Program-made: the position numbers and the translations under genes | Assembly (NCBI RefSeq): GCF_048066175.1 | Contig: NZ_JBLTXA010000009.1 | Span: forward strand, 124,001 to 188,000 | Reading direction: 5' to 3' | DNA length: 64,000 bases | DNA from: Niveispirillum fermenti | Lineage (GTDB): Bacteria > Pseudomonadota > Alphaproteobacteria > Azospirillales > Azospirillaceae | The notes under the pieces: model-generated | Seen by the model: only the letters and a program-made list of their open reading frames with translations | Database searches by the model: none | Told to the model about the DNA's origin: nothing | In this document: piece by piece, positions 17,615-26,793 of the stretch | Layout: the number at the start of each line of letters is the position of its first letter | Numbering within the stretch: the first letter of the stretch is position 1

Positions 17615-18631
17615 ATGGCACGACTGAGCATGACGGTCGCGACCCAGCGGTTGCGTCTGGCCCAACCTTTCCGCATCTCCGGCTATGTGTTCGAGCATTC
17701 CGACGTCATCGTCGTGACCCTGTACGACGGCGAATATCAAGGCCGTGGAGAAGGAGGCGGCGTGTTCTTCCTGGGTGACGACATTACCCATATGACAAGC
17801 CAGTTGGCCGCTGCCCGTCCCGCCATCGAGGCCGGCGCCACGCGCGAGGAACTGCGCCGGATCCTGCCGCCGGGCGGCGCGCGCAATGCCGTGGATTGCG
17901 CGCTCTGGGAACTGGAGGCGGCACGCAGCGGCCGACCGGTCTGGCAATTGGCCGGGCAGACCGCGCCCAGGCCGCTGCGCACCACCTTCACGCTGGGCGC
18001 CGACACGCCGGAGGTGATGGCGCAGGGGGCCCGCAACTATGGTGATGCCCGGGCCATCAAGATCAAGCTGACCGGTGATCTGCCATTGGACATCGCGCGC
18101 GTCCAGGCCATCCGCGCCGCCAGGCCCGATGTCTGGCTCAGCGTCGATGGCAACCAGGGCTTCAGCATAGACCAGTTGGATCCGTTGGTTGCCGCCCTGC
18201 AGGGGGCCGGTGTCGCCCTGCTGGAACAGCCGCTGGCCCGCACCCGGGATGCCGACCTGGAAGGGTACAGTTCCCCTATCCCCATCGCAGGGGATGAGAG
18301 CATCATATCGCTTTGCGACATTGCCGGCGCAGTTGGCCGCTTCGATATCGTGACCATCAAGCTGGACAAATGCGGTGGCCTGACCGAAGGGCTGCTGATG
18401 GCGGAAGAGGCGCGGCGCCTGGGTCTTGGCGTCATGGTCGGCAACATGGTCGGCAGCAGTCTGGCCATGGCACCGGCCTTTGTGCTGGGCCAGCTTTGCG
18501 ACATTGTCGATCTCGATTCACCCATCTTCCTTGCCCGCGACCGCACACCCGGCGCCGTCTATCAGGGCGGTGACATCCATATCGGCGAGGATGTATGGGG
18601 CACGCGCGCCGCGGCGGCCGGGGGCAGTTGA
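17615..18631 (+). CDS. Dipeptide epimerase (L-Ala-D/L-Glu epimerase type, enolase superfamily)
   Basis: Interconverts the configuration of the C-terminal residue of a dipeptide, as in murein-peptide recycling. 338 residues. Capping domain (~1-110), then a (beta/alpha)8 barrel with the muconate-lactonising-enzyme catalytic set. KxK is in AIKIKLTGDLP, metal ligands are in LSVDGNQG, LLEQPL and IAGDESI, and the second catalytic Lys is in TIKLDKCGGLTEG. The final VGNMVGSSLAMAPA and DLDSP blocks are typical of the AEE group. ATG 17615 is preferred, since the 25 residues encoded upstream (from a TTG) are not family-like; its ribosome site is weak. It is the first gene of the plus-strand peptide operon, divergent from the XRE-cupin regulator. 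Confidence 0.9.
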   Translation: MARLSMTVATQRLRLAQPFRISGYVFEHSDVIVVTLYDGEYQGRGEGGGVFFLGDDITHMTSQLAAARPAIEAGATREELRRILPPGGARNAVDCALWELEAARSGRPVWQLAGQTAPRPLRTTFTLGADTPEVMAQGARNYGDARAIKIKLTGDLPLDIARVQAIRAARPDVWLSVDGNQGFSIDQLDPLVAALQGAGVALLEQPLARTRDADLEGYSSPIPIAGDESIISLCDIAGAVGRFDIVTIKLDKCGGLTEGLLMAEEARRLGLGVMVGNMVGSSLAMAPAFVLGQLCDIVDLDSPIFLARDRTPGAVYQGGDIHIGEDVWGTRAAAAGGS

Positions 18632-18660
18632 CGAAATCGCACGGATAATCGGAAAAATCT

Positions 18661-18690
18661 TTGACATATAGTAAAATTAGAAAATAATAT
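18661..18690 (+). promoter_or_regulatory. Sigma70 promoter of the TonB receptor
   Basis: Consensus TTGACA (18661-18666), 18-nt spacer, TAATAT (18685-18690) in a strongly AT-rich patch, about 70 bp before the receptor ATG. Operator site 3 overlaps the -10. Confidence 0.7.
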
Positions 18691-18702
18691 CCCAGTCAGG
18701 AT
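18689..18702. promoter_or_regulatory. Putative XRE-cupin operator, site 3 (TonB receptor promoter)
   Basis: ATCCCAGTCAGGAT, overlapping the end of the -10 box and the likely +1 of the TonB receptor. Same consensus as sites 1 and 2. Confidence 0.62.
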
Positions 18703-18758
18703 TAAATTGACCCAGACAAGCCAAAGGCGCGGGTCATGGACCAGAACAGGAGAGCCTC

Positions 18759-20999
18759 ATGGGGATGCTTCGTAACACGCTGCTGCTGGCCACCGGAATG
18801 ATGGCCGTCACGGCGGCCGCGCCGGCCATGGCACAGGGCCAGCCCTCCTCCTCCGGCATCGTGCTGGAGGAGATCATCGTCACGGCCCAGAAGCGCCGCC
18901 AGACCCTGATCGACGTGCCGCAATCGGTGTCGGTGGTCTCCGGCGCCACCCTGGAAAAACAGCAGGCCAACACCATCCAGGATTACCTGAAGCTGGTGCC
19001 GGGACTGCAGATCGCGCAGGATACACCCGGCCAGGGCCGCCTTGTGATGCGCGGCGTCAATACCGGCGGCGTGGCATCCACCGTGTCGGTCTATATGGAT
19101 GAAACGCCGTTCGGCTCCAGCACGGCCATGGCCAATGGCGCCATTCTGGCCGGCGATTTCGACACGTTCGACATCGCCCGGGTGGAGGTGCTGCGCGGGC
19201 CGCAGGGCACGCTCTATGGTGCCAGCTCGCTGGGCGGCGTCCTGAAATACATCACCAACGAACCCGCCACGGACAGGGTGGAAAGCCGTTCGCGCGTGGG
19301 TATTGAAACCACGAAGGGCGGCGATCTGTCCTATTCCGGCAACACGATGGTCAACATGCCCATGGGGCAGGATTTCGCGGTGCGGGCCTCTGGTTATTAC
19401 CGCAAGACCGGCGGCTTCATCGACAGCATCGGCACGGCCGGATCGGATCGGGAAAAGAACATCAACGACAGCCAGAGCTATGGCGGCCGCGTCTCGGCGC
19501 TCTATGCGCCCGACAACGGCTTCTCGCTGCGGCTCAGCGCCCTGCTGCAGGATATCAAGGCCGATGCGCCCAGCACGGTGGAAAGCGATCCCGACAGCAT
19601 CGCCCTGCTGTATGGCCGCCCGACCTTCTCGCAGTTCGTACCGTCCTTCCGCGACATCCGCTACCGCGTCTATAACGGCACGGCCAAGTACGAGGCGGGG
19701 TTTGCCGACATCCTGTCTTCGACCAGCTTCTCCTCGCAGAAGCAGGAAAGCCGGACCGATCTGACCCACAACCTGTCCGCCCTGATCGATGGCGTCTTCG
19801 GCACGCCGAACGAGATTTATCTGGGGCAGAACACGAATGTGGAAAAATTCACCCAGGAACTGCGCCTGACCTCCTCTCAGCCAGGGACGTTCGAATGGCT
19901 GATCGGCGGTTATTATGTGCATGAGAAGGCGCTGATCCAGCAGGGCTATACCGCCGTGCAGCCCGGCACGCTGTCCCCGATCACCACCCTTCCCCTGTTG
20001 GCCGACGTGCAACTGCCGTCCAAGTACGAGGAATATGCCGGCTTCGCCAATGCGACCCTGCATCTGAACCAGCAATTCGATGTCGATTTCGGTGCCCGCT
20101 ACAGCCATAACCGGCAGAAGGCCAGCCAGACCACCGACGGCGCGCTGGCCGGCGGCGCCTCGGTCTATCCCGACATCCGCTCGTCGGAAAGCGTCTTCAC
20201 CTTCTCCGCGGCGCCCAAGTACAAGATTTCGGAAAATGCATCGGTCTTTGTCCGCGTGGCCAAGGGCTACCGCCCCGGTGGGCCCAACCCGCTGCCGCCG
20301 AACGCACCCGCCGACACGCCGCGCCAGTTCGACAGCGACACGCTGATCAGCTACGAAGCGGGCGCCAAGATGCAATCCGAAGACGGCATGTTCAGCGCGG
20401 AATTGTCCGTCTTCCATCTGGACTGGCGCGATATCCAGTTGATCGCCGTCATCAACGACTATGGCATCAACATCAATGGCGGCAAGGCCAAGAGCGACGG
20501 TGCCGAAGGCACCGTGACCTTCAGGCCGATGCGCGGCCTGGAACTGTCGGCCAACGCTGCCTATACCAACGCCAGGCTGCGCGACGACACGACACCGGTC
20601 ATCGGCGGGTTCGATGGCGACCGCCTGCCCTTCACGCCGAAATTCACGGCCGCCCTGAACGGCGATTACAATTGGGACCTGACGGGCACCATCACCGCTT
20701 CGGTCGGCGGGTCGGTCCGCTTCCTGTCCAGGCAGCAGGGCGACTACGACGCCGCCTACTACGCTGCCAACGGCCAACAGCGGTATCTGCCCTCCTACGA
20801 GGTCATCGACCTGCGGGCGGGGCTGGATTTCGGCTCCTTCGCGCTGGATGCCTATGCCAGGAACATCGGCAACAGCAAGGGCCGCACCTCCACCGCTTCC
20901 GTCACGGCCAATGGGGGACCTGTGCATCCGGGCGGAGCGCTGGCCACCGGCATCATCCGCCCGCAAAGCTTCGGGCTGACCATCTCCACAAGCTATTGA
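18759..20999 (+). CDS. TonB-dependent outer-membrane receptor (probable peptide importer)
   Basis: 746 residues. Sec signal peptide MLRNTLLLATGMMAVTAAAPAMA. TonB box region EEIIVTAQKRRQTLIDVPQSVSVVSG begins the plug (~30-150; GLQIAQDTPGQGRLVMRGVN, FDTFDIARVEVLRGPQGTLYGASSLGGVLKYI). The remainder is the 22-strand barrel ending in the aromatic SFGLTISTSY. The plug subtype is that of Sphingomonas/Niveispirillum-like nutrient receptors rather than siderophore receptors. AGGAGA lies before ATG 18759. It has its own TTGACA/TAATAT promoter with an operator. The dipeptidase, D-aminopeptidase-like hydrolase and MFS gene follow on the same strand, so it probably admits the peptides they degrade; substrate is inferred from context only. 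Confidence 0.92.
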   Translation: MGMLRNTLLLATGMMAVTAAAPAMAQGQPSSSGIVLEEIIVTAQKRRQTLIDVPQSVSVVSGATLEKQQANTIQDYLKLVPGLQIAQDTPGQGRLVMRGVNTGGVASTVSVYMDETPFGSSTAMANGAILAGDFDTFDIARVEVLRGPQGTLYGASSLGGVLKYITNEPATDRVESRSRVGIETTKGGDLSYSGNTMVNMPMGQDFAVRASGYYRKTGGFIDSIGTAGSDREKNINDSQSYGGRVSALYAPDNGFSLRLSALLQDIKADAPSTVESDPDSIALLYGRPTFSQFVPSFRDIRYRVYNGTAKYEAGFADILSSTSFSSQKQESRTDLTHNLSALIDGVFGTPNEIYLGQNTNVEKFTQELRLTSSQPGTFEWLIGGYYVHEKALIQQGYTAVQPGTLSPITTLPLLADVQLPSKYEEYAGFANATLHLNQQFDVDFGARYSHNRQKASQTTDGALAGGASVYPDIRSSESVFTFSAAPKYKISENASVFVRVAKGYRPGGPNPLPPNAPADTPRQFDSDTLISYEAGAKMQSEDGMFSAELSVFHLDWRDIQLIAVINDYGININGGKAKSDGAEGTVTFRPMRGLELSANAAYTNARLRDDTTPVIGGFDGDRLPFTPKFTAALNGDYNWDLTGTITASVGGSVRFLSRQQGDYDAAYYAANGQQRYLPSYEVIDLRAGLDFGSFALDAYARNIGNSKGRTSTASVTANGGPVHPGGALATGIIRPQSFGLTISTSY

Positions 21000-21070
21000 C
21001 GCGAGTGCGGCGGATGTCGGTCCCTATGTCGGCAACGACCGGAACCGGCATCCCTGCCGCAGGAGACAGC

Positions 21071-22198
21071 ATGCCTCACGCCACCGACCTCCATCGCCAT
21101 CTGCTGACGCTGGATGCCCATCTCGACACGCCGATCCATTTCGCGCGGCCAGGCTGGCATTTCGACGAACGGCACGATCTGGCGGATGATGTCGCCCAGC
21201 TCGACCTGCCGCGCATGGAAGGCAACCTGTCCGGCGGCTTCTTCGTCATCTATACCGCACAGGGGCCGCTGACGCCGGAGGGCTATGCCGGGGCACTGGC
21301 CCAGGCCCGCCGGCGCTCGCGGGAAATCGACGAGACGCTGGCCCGTTTTTCCCATCGGATCGGGCCGGCGACGACCGCCGACGACGCCCGGCTTCTGCAT
21401 GCGCAAGGCCGGATGGTGGCGTTCCGCAGCATCGAGAACTGCTACCCGATCGGTGAGGATCTGGGGCTGCTGGCCGAGTTCCATGCCCAGGGCGTGCGCA
21501 TGGCCGGGCCGGTGCATGTGCGTACCAACCAGTTGGCCGACAGTTCCACCGACGCGCCCCGCTGGAACGGGTTGAGCCCGCTGGGTGAAGGCTGGGTCGC
21601 GGAAATGAACCGGCTGGGCATGATCATCGATGCCAGCCACGCCTCCGACGCCGCCTTCGACCGGATGCTCGAATTATCCGCCGCACCGCTTGTCCTGTCG
21701 CATTCCGGCACGCGCGGCTTCTATGACCATCCCCGTAATCTGGATGATGGGCGTATCCGGACGCTGGTGGCTGGCGGCGGGGTCATCGGCTTCACCACCA
21801 TCTACCTGTCCGCCATGCATATGGTGCCCGAACGGGCCGCCCTGTTCCGCACCATGGGGCATATCGGCGACCTTTCCATGGCCGAGCAGGTCGATCTTGG
21901 CCGGCGCTGGAACGCGCTGGATGCCACCGCGCCGATGTGGAAGGCGGATTTCGAGGATTACATGGCGGCACTGCTGCACACGATCGGGGTGGCCGGCGTC
22001 GATCATGTGTGCTTTGGCGCCGATTGGGATGGCGGCGGCGGCGTGGAGGGCTTCCGCGACGTGACCGCCCTGCCCCGTGTCACCGAGCGGCTGCTGGAAG
22101 CCGGCTTCTCCGCGCAGGATCTGGAGAAGATGTGGAGCGGCAATCTGCTGCGCGTCCTGACCCAGGCCGGCGACAGCGCCGCCGCCGGGACCGGCTGA
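21071..22198 (+). CDS. M19 family membrane dipeptidase (renal dipeptidase type)
   Basis: Zinc dipeptidase of the amidohydrolase fold that hydrolyses dipeptides, including those with a C-terminal D-residue. 375 residues. Metal site signatures: H17xD19 in LTLDAHLDTP, the bridging Glu in VAFRSIENCYPIG, and the His residues in MIIDASHASDAAFD and LVLSHSGTRGFYDHPRNLDD. HVCFGADWDGGG supplies the final Asp. ATG 21071 has AGGAGA 5-6 nt upstream; an in-frame ATG at 21014 would add 19 non-family residues. No clear signal peptide, so it may be cytoplasmic. Located 71 bp after the TonB receptor and 35 bp before the serine hydrolase, in one operon. Confidence 0.92.
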   Translation: MPHATDLHRHLLTLDAHLDTPIHFARPGWHFDERHDLADDVAQLDLPRMEGNLSGGFFVIYTAQGPLTPEGYAGALAQARRRSREIDETLARFSHRIGPATTADDARLLHAQGRMVAFRSIENCYPIGEDLGLLAEFHAQGVRMAGPVHVRTNQLADSSTDAPRWNGLSPLGEGWVAEMNRLGMIIDASHASDAAFDRMLELSAAPLVLSHSGTRGFYDHPRNLDDGRIRTLVAGGGVIGFTTIYLSAMHMVPERAALFRTMGHIGDLSMAEQVDLGRRWNALDATAPMWKADFEDYMAALLHTIGVAGVDHVCFGADWDGGGGVEGFRDVTALPRVTERLLEAGFSAQDLEKMWSGNLLRVLTQAGDSAAAGTG

Positions 22199-22233
22199 CG
22201 GCGCATTCACGAAGACAGGATCAGGAGAGACAG

Positions 22234-23787
22234 ATGACAGTCCAGGCCCGGATCGAGCCTGCGGCGCTCGACGCGCTTCTGGCACCCTATGACACCACCA
22301 ATGCCCCCGGCTTCGCGGTGGGTGTTGCGCTGCAGGGCAAGCCCGTCTACCGGCGCGGGGTCGGCATGGCCAGCATCGAGCTGCCGGTCACGCTCTCTCC
22401 CACCATCCGCATGCGCATCGGCTCCACCAGCAAGCATTTCTGCGTGCTGGCCGTCATGCTGCTGGCGGAGGAAGGCAGGCTGTCCATCGATGACAGTGTG
22501 CGCCGGCATCTGCCGGAACTGCCGGCCTGGGCCGATACCATGACGGTTCGCCAGTTGATGGCCCATACCAGCGGCATGCGTGACAGCCTGGACCTGCTGC
22601 TGCATGCGGCCGGCCCCGGCATAGCGACCGCATCCGATTTCCAGTTCAGGATGCTGGCGGCCCTGGACAGCGTGAATTTCGCAGCCGGCACCAGTTGGAG
22701 CTACAATAATGGCGGTTACGTCCTGCTGGCGGAGATCGTGACACGGCTGGGCGGACAGGATTTCGCCAGCTTCCTGCGTGAACGCATCTTCACGCCGGTG
22801 GGCATGCATGACACGCTGGTGCGGGCGCTCGACACCGATCTGGTGCCCAACAGCGCCACCCTGCACGTGCCCAGCCCCAACGGTGGCTACATGCGCGGCG
22901 TGTTCGGCTCCCCCATCGGCGGGGAAGGCGGCATCGTCTCCACAATCAACGACATGCTGCTCTGGCTGAAGCATATGAGCGCGCCTGTGGTCGGCAGCGA
23001 GGCCACATGGGCGGCGATGCGCACCCCGCACGCCACCCATGGCTATGGCCTGGGCCTGACCATGAACCAGCATCGGGGGCTGGACACCGTGCATCATGCC
23101 GGTGCGGTCGTCGGCGGTTCCAGCCAGATGCTGAAAGTGCTTGGGCATGAGCTGGACATCATCATCATCTCCAACGGCCGCAGCAGCCTGGAACTGTACA
23201 AGCTGGTCGATGACATCATCGACCGCTGCATCCCCGGCCTGCCGCCCCTGCCCGGCGACGCCGAGGGCGTGCCGGTTGAGGGGGATTATTACAACCCCGA
23301 TACCGGCCGCAAGCTGACCCTGGTGGCGCATGAGGGCCGGCAGGCCATTCGCCTGGGCGGCATGGCCCTGCCGGCCAAATGCGCCGGCGACGGCTGGCTC
23401 AGCCTGCCCATCGTGCCCACCGACATGCGCCTGCGCCCCATCGATGGCGGCGCGTCGCTGGACGTTACGGAGTTCGGGCAACGCGAGATTCTGACCCGCG
23501 TCGCCCCGGCGCAAGGGCAGGATGCCGCCCCGATCCTGGGCGACTATGGCAGCGCCGCCGCCGGCATCAGCGCCATCATCGCCGGATCGGGGGAAGAGGT
23601 GCCGCGCCTCATCCTACGCAATGCCATCGGGTCCTTCATCTACAATCTCACCCCCGTGGCCACCGATCTCTGGGAAGCGCGCGGCGCCGGGCCGCTGCCT
23701 CTGGCCGCCACGCTGGAATTCGACGATAGGGGCTTCCGCCTGACCACCGGCCGCACCCTGCGCCTGCGTTTCGAGCGTCATAAATGA
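22234..23787 (+). CDS. Serine hydrolase, D-aminopeptidase-like (class C beta-lactamase fold)
   Basis: 517 residues, close to the ~520 of the D-aminopeptidase (DAP/DmpB) of Ochrobactrum. Catalytic domain ~1-335 with SxxK in MRIGSTSKHFCVLAVMLL (~69-72), YxN in WSYNNGGYVLLAEIV and the HxG triad member in VHHAGAVVGGS (~288). After it come two smaller beta-rich segments (~345-517) matching the B and C barrel domains DAP has and beta-lactamases lack. DAPs release N-terminal D-amino acids from peptides. No signal peptide, so cytoplasmic. ATG 22234 has AGGAGA. Its stop overlaps the start of the MFS gene as ATGA. With M19 dipeptidase and dipeptide epimerase this points to D-amino-acid peptides. Esterase or other beta-lactamase-fold activity remains possible. 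Confidence 0.8.
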   Translation: MTVQARIEPAALDALLAPYDTTNAPGFAVGVALQGKPVYRRGVGMASIELPVTLSPTIRMRIGSTSKHFCVLAVMLLAEEGRLSIDDSVRRHLPELPAWADTMTVRQLMAHTSGMRDSLDLLLHAAGPGIATASDFQFRMLAALDSVNFAAGTSWSYNNGGYVLLAEIVTRLGGQDFASFLRERIFTPVGMHDTLVRALDTDLVPNSATLHVPSPNGGYMRGVFGSPIGGEGGIVSTINDMLLWLKHMSAPVVGSEATWAAMRTPHATHGYGLGLTMNQHRGLDTVHHAGAVVGGSSQMLKVLGHELDIIIISNGRSSLELYKLVDDIIDRCIPGLPPLPGDAEGVPVEGDYYNPDTGRKLTLVAHEGRQAIRLGGMALPAKCAGDGWLSLPIVPTDMRLRPIDGGASLDVTEFGQREILTRVAPAQGQDAAPILGDYGSAAAGISAIIAGSGEEVPRLILRNAIGSFIYNLTPVATDLWEARGAGPLPLAATLEFDDRGFRLTTGRTLRLRFERHK

Positions 23788-25091
23788 GCTACCCCGCCCT
23801 CGCGCGTCCCGATTTCCCCTCGCCGGCCCGGGCCCGCTATGCCCTGCTGGCCTTGTCCATCCTGGGCTTCTTCCTGTCGATGGACATCACGCTGACCACG
23901 CTCCTGATCGAGCCGATGAAGCGTGACATGTCCCTGACCGACCTGCAGGTCGGCCTTTTGCAGGGTACGGCCTTCGGACTGGCGCTGGGCATCGCGTCGA
24001 TCCCCAGCGGCCGGCTGATTGACCGGAAGGTGCGCATGCGGCTGCTGTTCTGGGGCCTGGTGTCCTGGATCATCGCCATGATCGTCACCGGCCTGGCACC
24101 CAATTTCCTGTCGCTGGTGGTGGGACGTGTCGTCATGGGGGCCAATGCCGCCCTGCTGGTCCCGGCCGCCTTTTCCCTGGCCGCCGACCTTTATCCGCCG
24201 GAGCGGCGGTCGGTGGCCACCAGCCTGCTGGTGGTGGGGCAGGCGACGGGCCAGGGTATCGGCATCCTGGCCGGCGGCCTTGCCTTCGACGCGCTGACCC
24301 GCTGGCATGATGTGGACCCCGGTCTGCTGTTCGGGTTGCCGCCCTGGCGCCTGCTCTATCTGGGCGCCGCCATCCTGGGCGTGGCCATCCTGTTGCTGCT
24401 GACCCCCGTGCGCGAGCCGGCGCGACAGGAACAGCAGGACCGGAGCGGCAAGACATCCGTGGCCCTGCGGGAACTCTGGCAGTATCGGGGCTTCCTGCTG
24501 CCCCTGATCATCGCCCTGTTGTTGAGCCAGGTGACGATCCAGGCGGCATCGGTCTGGGCCACGCCCATGCTGATCCGCAATTACCACCTGTCGCCAGGAC
24601 AGTTCGCAGGCTGGCTGAGTGCTGTGCTGCTGATCGGCGGCATTGCCGGTGCAGCCGGCAGCGGCTGGCTGGGCAAGCTGGGCCAGCGTCGTGGCGGCCG
24701 GGCCGGGGTGCTGGTGCCGGCGGTGGTGGCGGCCCTGGCCATCGCCCCCCTGTCTCTGTTCGGCATGGCGCCGGGCGTGCCGATCTTCGCGGTGATGCTG
24801 ACGGCGCATATTTTCGCCGGTGCCGTTGTCGCCACGCTGGGTGTCATCGCCATCACCTTGAACATTCCCAACGAGGTGCGCGGCCTGGCGCTGGGCACCA
24901 ATACCCTGCTGACGGCCATCTTCGCCGGTGCCACGGCCCCGCCCCTGATCGCCCTGGTCAGCGCCTCCCTGGGTGGGGAAAGCCAGCTGGGCATCGCCAT
25001 CGCCGCCCTGTGCGTGCCCTGCGCCATCGGTGCCGCCCTGTTCTTCTATCAGGCGATCCGCTTCTTCCGGCGCACGGGTGCCCATGCATGA
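23784..25091 (+). CDS. MFS transporter, spinster-like (paralogue of the one at 10074)
   Basis: Twelve-helix facilitator, 435 residues: YALLALSILGFFLSMDITLTTLLI is helix 1 and the loop 2-3 motif is GRLIDRKVRMRLLFWG. The same layout as the protein at 10074-11411 is seen (LLQGTAF near residue 55, the FGLPPWRLLYLGAAILG segment mid-protein), so they are paralogues. Translation is coupled to the D-aminopeptidase-like gene by an ATGA overlap. As the last gene of the peptide operon it may import or export the products (dipeptides, D-amino acids) across the inner membrane. A perfect hairpin covers its stop codon. Confidence 0.86.
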   Translation: MSYPALARPDFPSPARARYALLALSILGFFLSMDITLTTLLIEPMKRDMSLTDLQVGLLQGTAFGLALGIASIPSGRLIDRKVRMRLLFWGLVSWIIAMIVTGLAPNFLSLVVGRVVMGANAALLVPAAFSLAADLYPPERRSVATSLLVVGQATGQGIGILAGGLAFDALTRWHDVDPGLLFGLPPWRLLYLGAAILGVAILLLLTPVREPARQEQQDRSGKTSVALRELWQYRGFLLPLIIALLLSQVTIQAASVWATPMLIRNYHLSPGQFAGWLSAVLLIGGIAGAAGSGWLGKLGQRRGGRAGVLVPAVVAALAIAPLSLFGMAPGVPIFAVMLTAHIFAGAVVATLGVIAITLNIPNEVRGLALGTNTLLTAIFAGATAPPLIALVSASLGGESQLGIAIAALCVPCAIGAALFFYQAIRFFRRTGAHA

Positions 25092-25117
25092 CAAGGGAGG
25101 CATCCCCCTTGTCATGC
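25086..25117. terminator. Bidirectional terminator hairpin between convergent genes
   Basis: GCATGACAAGGG (25086-25097) and CCCTTGTCATGC (25106-25117) form a perfect 12-bp stem with an 8-nt loop. It includes the TGA of the MFS gene and lies 30 bp from the 3' end of the FAD monooxygenase on the other strand. Confidence 0.65.
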
Positions 25118-25146
25118 GGCGGGGCGGGGGACGGTCCGGGTGTCGT

Positions 25147-26793
25147 TCAACCGCCTGCCATGTCCGCCAGGAAGGCCGCCGCCCCCTGGATGTTCAAGGT
25201 CGGGCTGCGCCAGGCCACATACCCGTCGGGACGGATGATGTAAAGGGCCTGGCCATCGCGCAGCCCCACACCGTAACGCTCGAAGACATCCGGCAGGGAG
25301 GTGAACTCCACCCCCTGACCCATGCCGAAATCCTGGCGGGCCACCAGATGTGTGGACACACCGCGACGATCCGACGCCAGACCGGTCAGCGACTGGTTCA
25401 GATGCTCGATCTGCCGTGCCTCCAGCGGCTTGCGCGACAGGGCCAGCACCGTCATCCGGTAACCGGCCAGCAGGTCGAATATCTCCCGCCCCGGCCGCAA
25501 GGCGGCGTTGGGTGCCCGCGCGCCTGGCGCCGGTCCCTTCCTCCAGCCGGTCTTGTCGGCCGCCACAGCCGCCGTGCCGGCGGGATAGGCGATGTCGCGC
25601 TGCGACAGGCGGCGGAAGGCCTTGGTCTGGATCGGCCGCGCGCGGGAGATGATCTTCAGTGCCAGCGGCAGGATCAGGTCGCGCAGCGCCGCCTTCAACC
25701 CGGCCTGGCCGGCGGCGGCGGCGAACAGGCGGCCCGTGCTTTTCACCACCTTCTCACCCACGGGCCGGCGCTCCCCGTCATAGGTGTCCAGCAGCCCGGC
25801 ATTGCCGCCGCGCAGGACGGTGGCCAGTTTCCAGGCCAGGTTCGCCGCATCCTGCAGGCCGGTATTCATCCCCTGCCCGCCTGCCGGTGAATGGATATGG
25901 GCCGCGTCGCCGGCCACGAAGGCGCGGCCCGAGCGATAGCGGTCCACGAACCGGTGATGGGCGCGATAGCGGGTGATCCAGGCCGGGTTGCTCAGCGTGA
26001 TGGGCATGTTGATGGCGGCCGACATCCCCTCCTGCATCTCCTTCAGATCCAGCGGCGGCGGTTGCGCCGCCTCCCCGTCCCCGAAGCCGCCGGAAAGGTC
26101 GGTGGCCATCACCCGCGACAATTGGCTGCCATAAAGGGGCAGGAACAGGCCGATGCGCCTGCCATTGATGAAGACGCGGAACCGGTGATGGTCCAGCGGC
26201 CATTCCACCTTGCAATCGGCCAGCAGGAAACGCTGGGGCAGCATTTCCCCGTCCCAGCCGATCCCCGACGCCTCGCGCACCACGCTGCGCGATCCGTCGG
26301 CGCCGATGATGAAATGGCTGCGGATTTCATCCACCGTCCCGCCCGGGGCCGTGACATGGGCACTGACCCCATCGCCATCCTGCACAAGGTTCAGCAATTG
26401 CTGCCCTCGCTCGACACGGACGCCCTGTTCCTCCAGGTCCTGGATCAGCAGCGCTTCCGTTTCCGATTGCGGGATCATCAGGATGAAGGGAAATGGCGTG
26501 TCGCCGGTGCGCGCCAGGTCAAAGTTCAATCCACCCCGGAACGGTCCCCTCACATGCAGGTTCACCGAGCCGGCGATGACGCCGCGGGCCAGGAAACGGT
26601 CGGCCAGCCCCATGGACTGCAACAGTTCCAGGCTACGGGCCTGAACCGCGAAGGCCCGGGATTCGCGCGTCGGTTCCTCCCGCCGCTCGATGATGCGGAC
26701 CCTGACGCCGCTGCGCACCAGCAGGCACGCCGCCATCAGGCCCGTGGGGCCGGCACCGACAACCAGGACATCGCAATCCGGCACAATATTCAT
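25147..26793 (-). CDS. FAD-dependent aromatic monooxygenase (PheA/TfdB family)
   Basis: Single-component flavoprotein hydroxylase, 548 residues, NAD(P)H-dependent. CDVLVVGAGPTGLMAACLLVRSGVRVRIIERR is the GxGxxG Rossmann start. FIIGADGSRSVVREASGIGWDG is the DG motif. RAFVAGDAAHIHSPAGGQGMNTGLQDAANLAWKL is the GD motif that binds FAD ribityl and defines class A hydroxylases. The C-terminal thioredoxin-like domain (from ~415, ARAPNAALRPGREIFDLLAG ... LYIIRPDGYVAWRSP) is that of phenol/2,4-dichlorophenol-hydroxylase-like or polyketide-tailoring members. ATG 26793 has AAGGGGG and overlaps the upstream ABM gene stop as ATGA, so the two monooxygenases are cotranslated. Substrate unknown; probably an aromatic or quinone, given the partner. 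Confidence 0.87.
   Translation of the reverse strand: MNIVPDCDVLVVGAGPTGLMAACLLVRSGVRVRIIERREEPTRESRAFAVQARSLELLQSMGLADRFLARGVIAGSVNLHVRGPFRGGLNFDLARTGDTPFPFILMIPQSETEALLIQDLEEQGVRVERGQQLLNLVQDGDGVSAHVTAPGGTVDEIRSHFIIGADGSRSVVREASGIGWDGEMLPQRFLLADCKVEWPLDHHRFRVFINGRRIGLFLPLYGSQLSRVMATDLSGGFGDGEAAQPPPLDLKEMQEGMSAAINMPITLSNPAWITRYRAHHRFVDRYRSGRAFVAGDAAHIHSPAGGQGMNTGLQDAANLAWKLATVLRGGNAGLLDTYDGERRPVGEKVVKSTGRLFAAAAGQAGLKAALRDLILPLALKIISRARPIQTKAFRRLSQRDIAYPAGTAAVAADKTGWRKGPAPGARAPNAALRPGREIFDLLAGYRMTVLALSRKPLEARQIEHLNQSLTGLASDRRGVSTHLVARQDFGMGQGVEFTSLPDVFERYGVGLRDGQALYIIRPDGYVAWRSPTLNIQGAAAFLADMAGG

Noticed and set aside
18702..20966. 754-codon open frame on the minus strand
   Set aside because: It is the mirror of the TonB receptor at 18759-20999. 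The product is low in motif content, rich in Gly/Gln/Arg/His and lacks any recognisable domain or ribosome site; high GC keeps antisense frames open.
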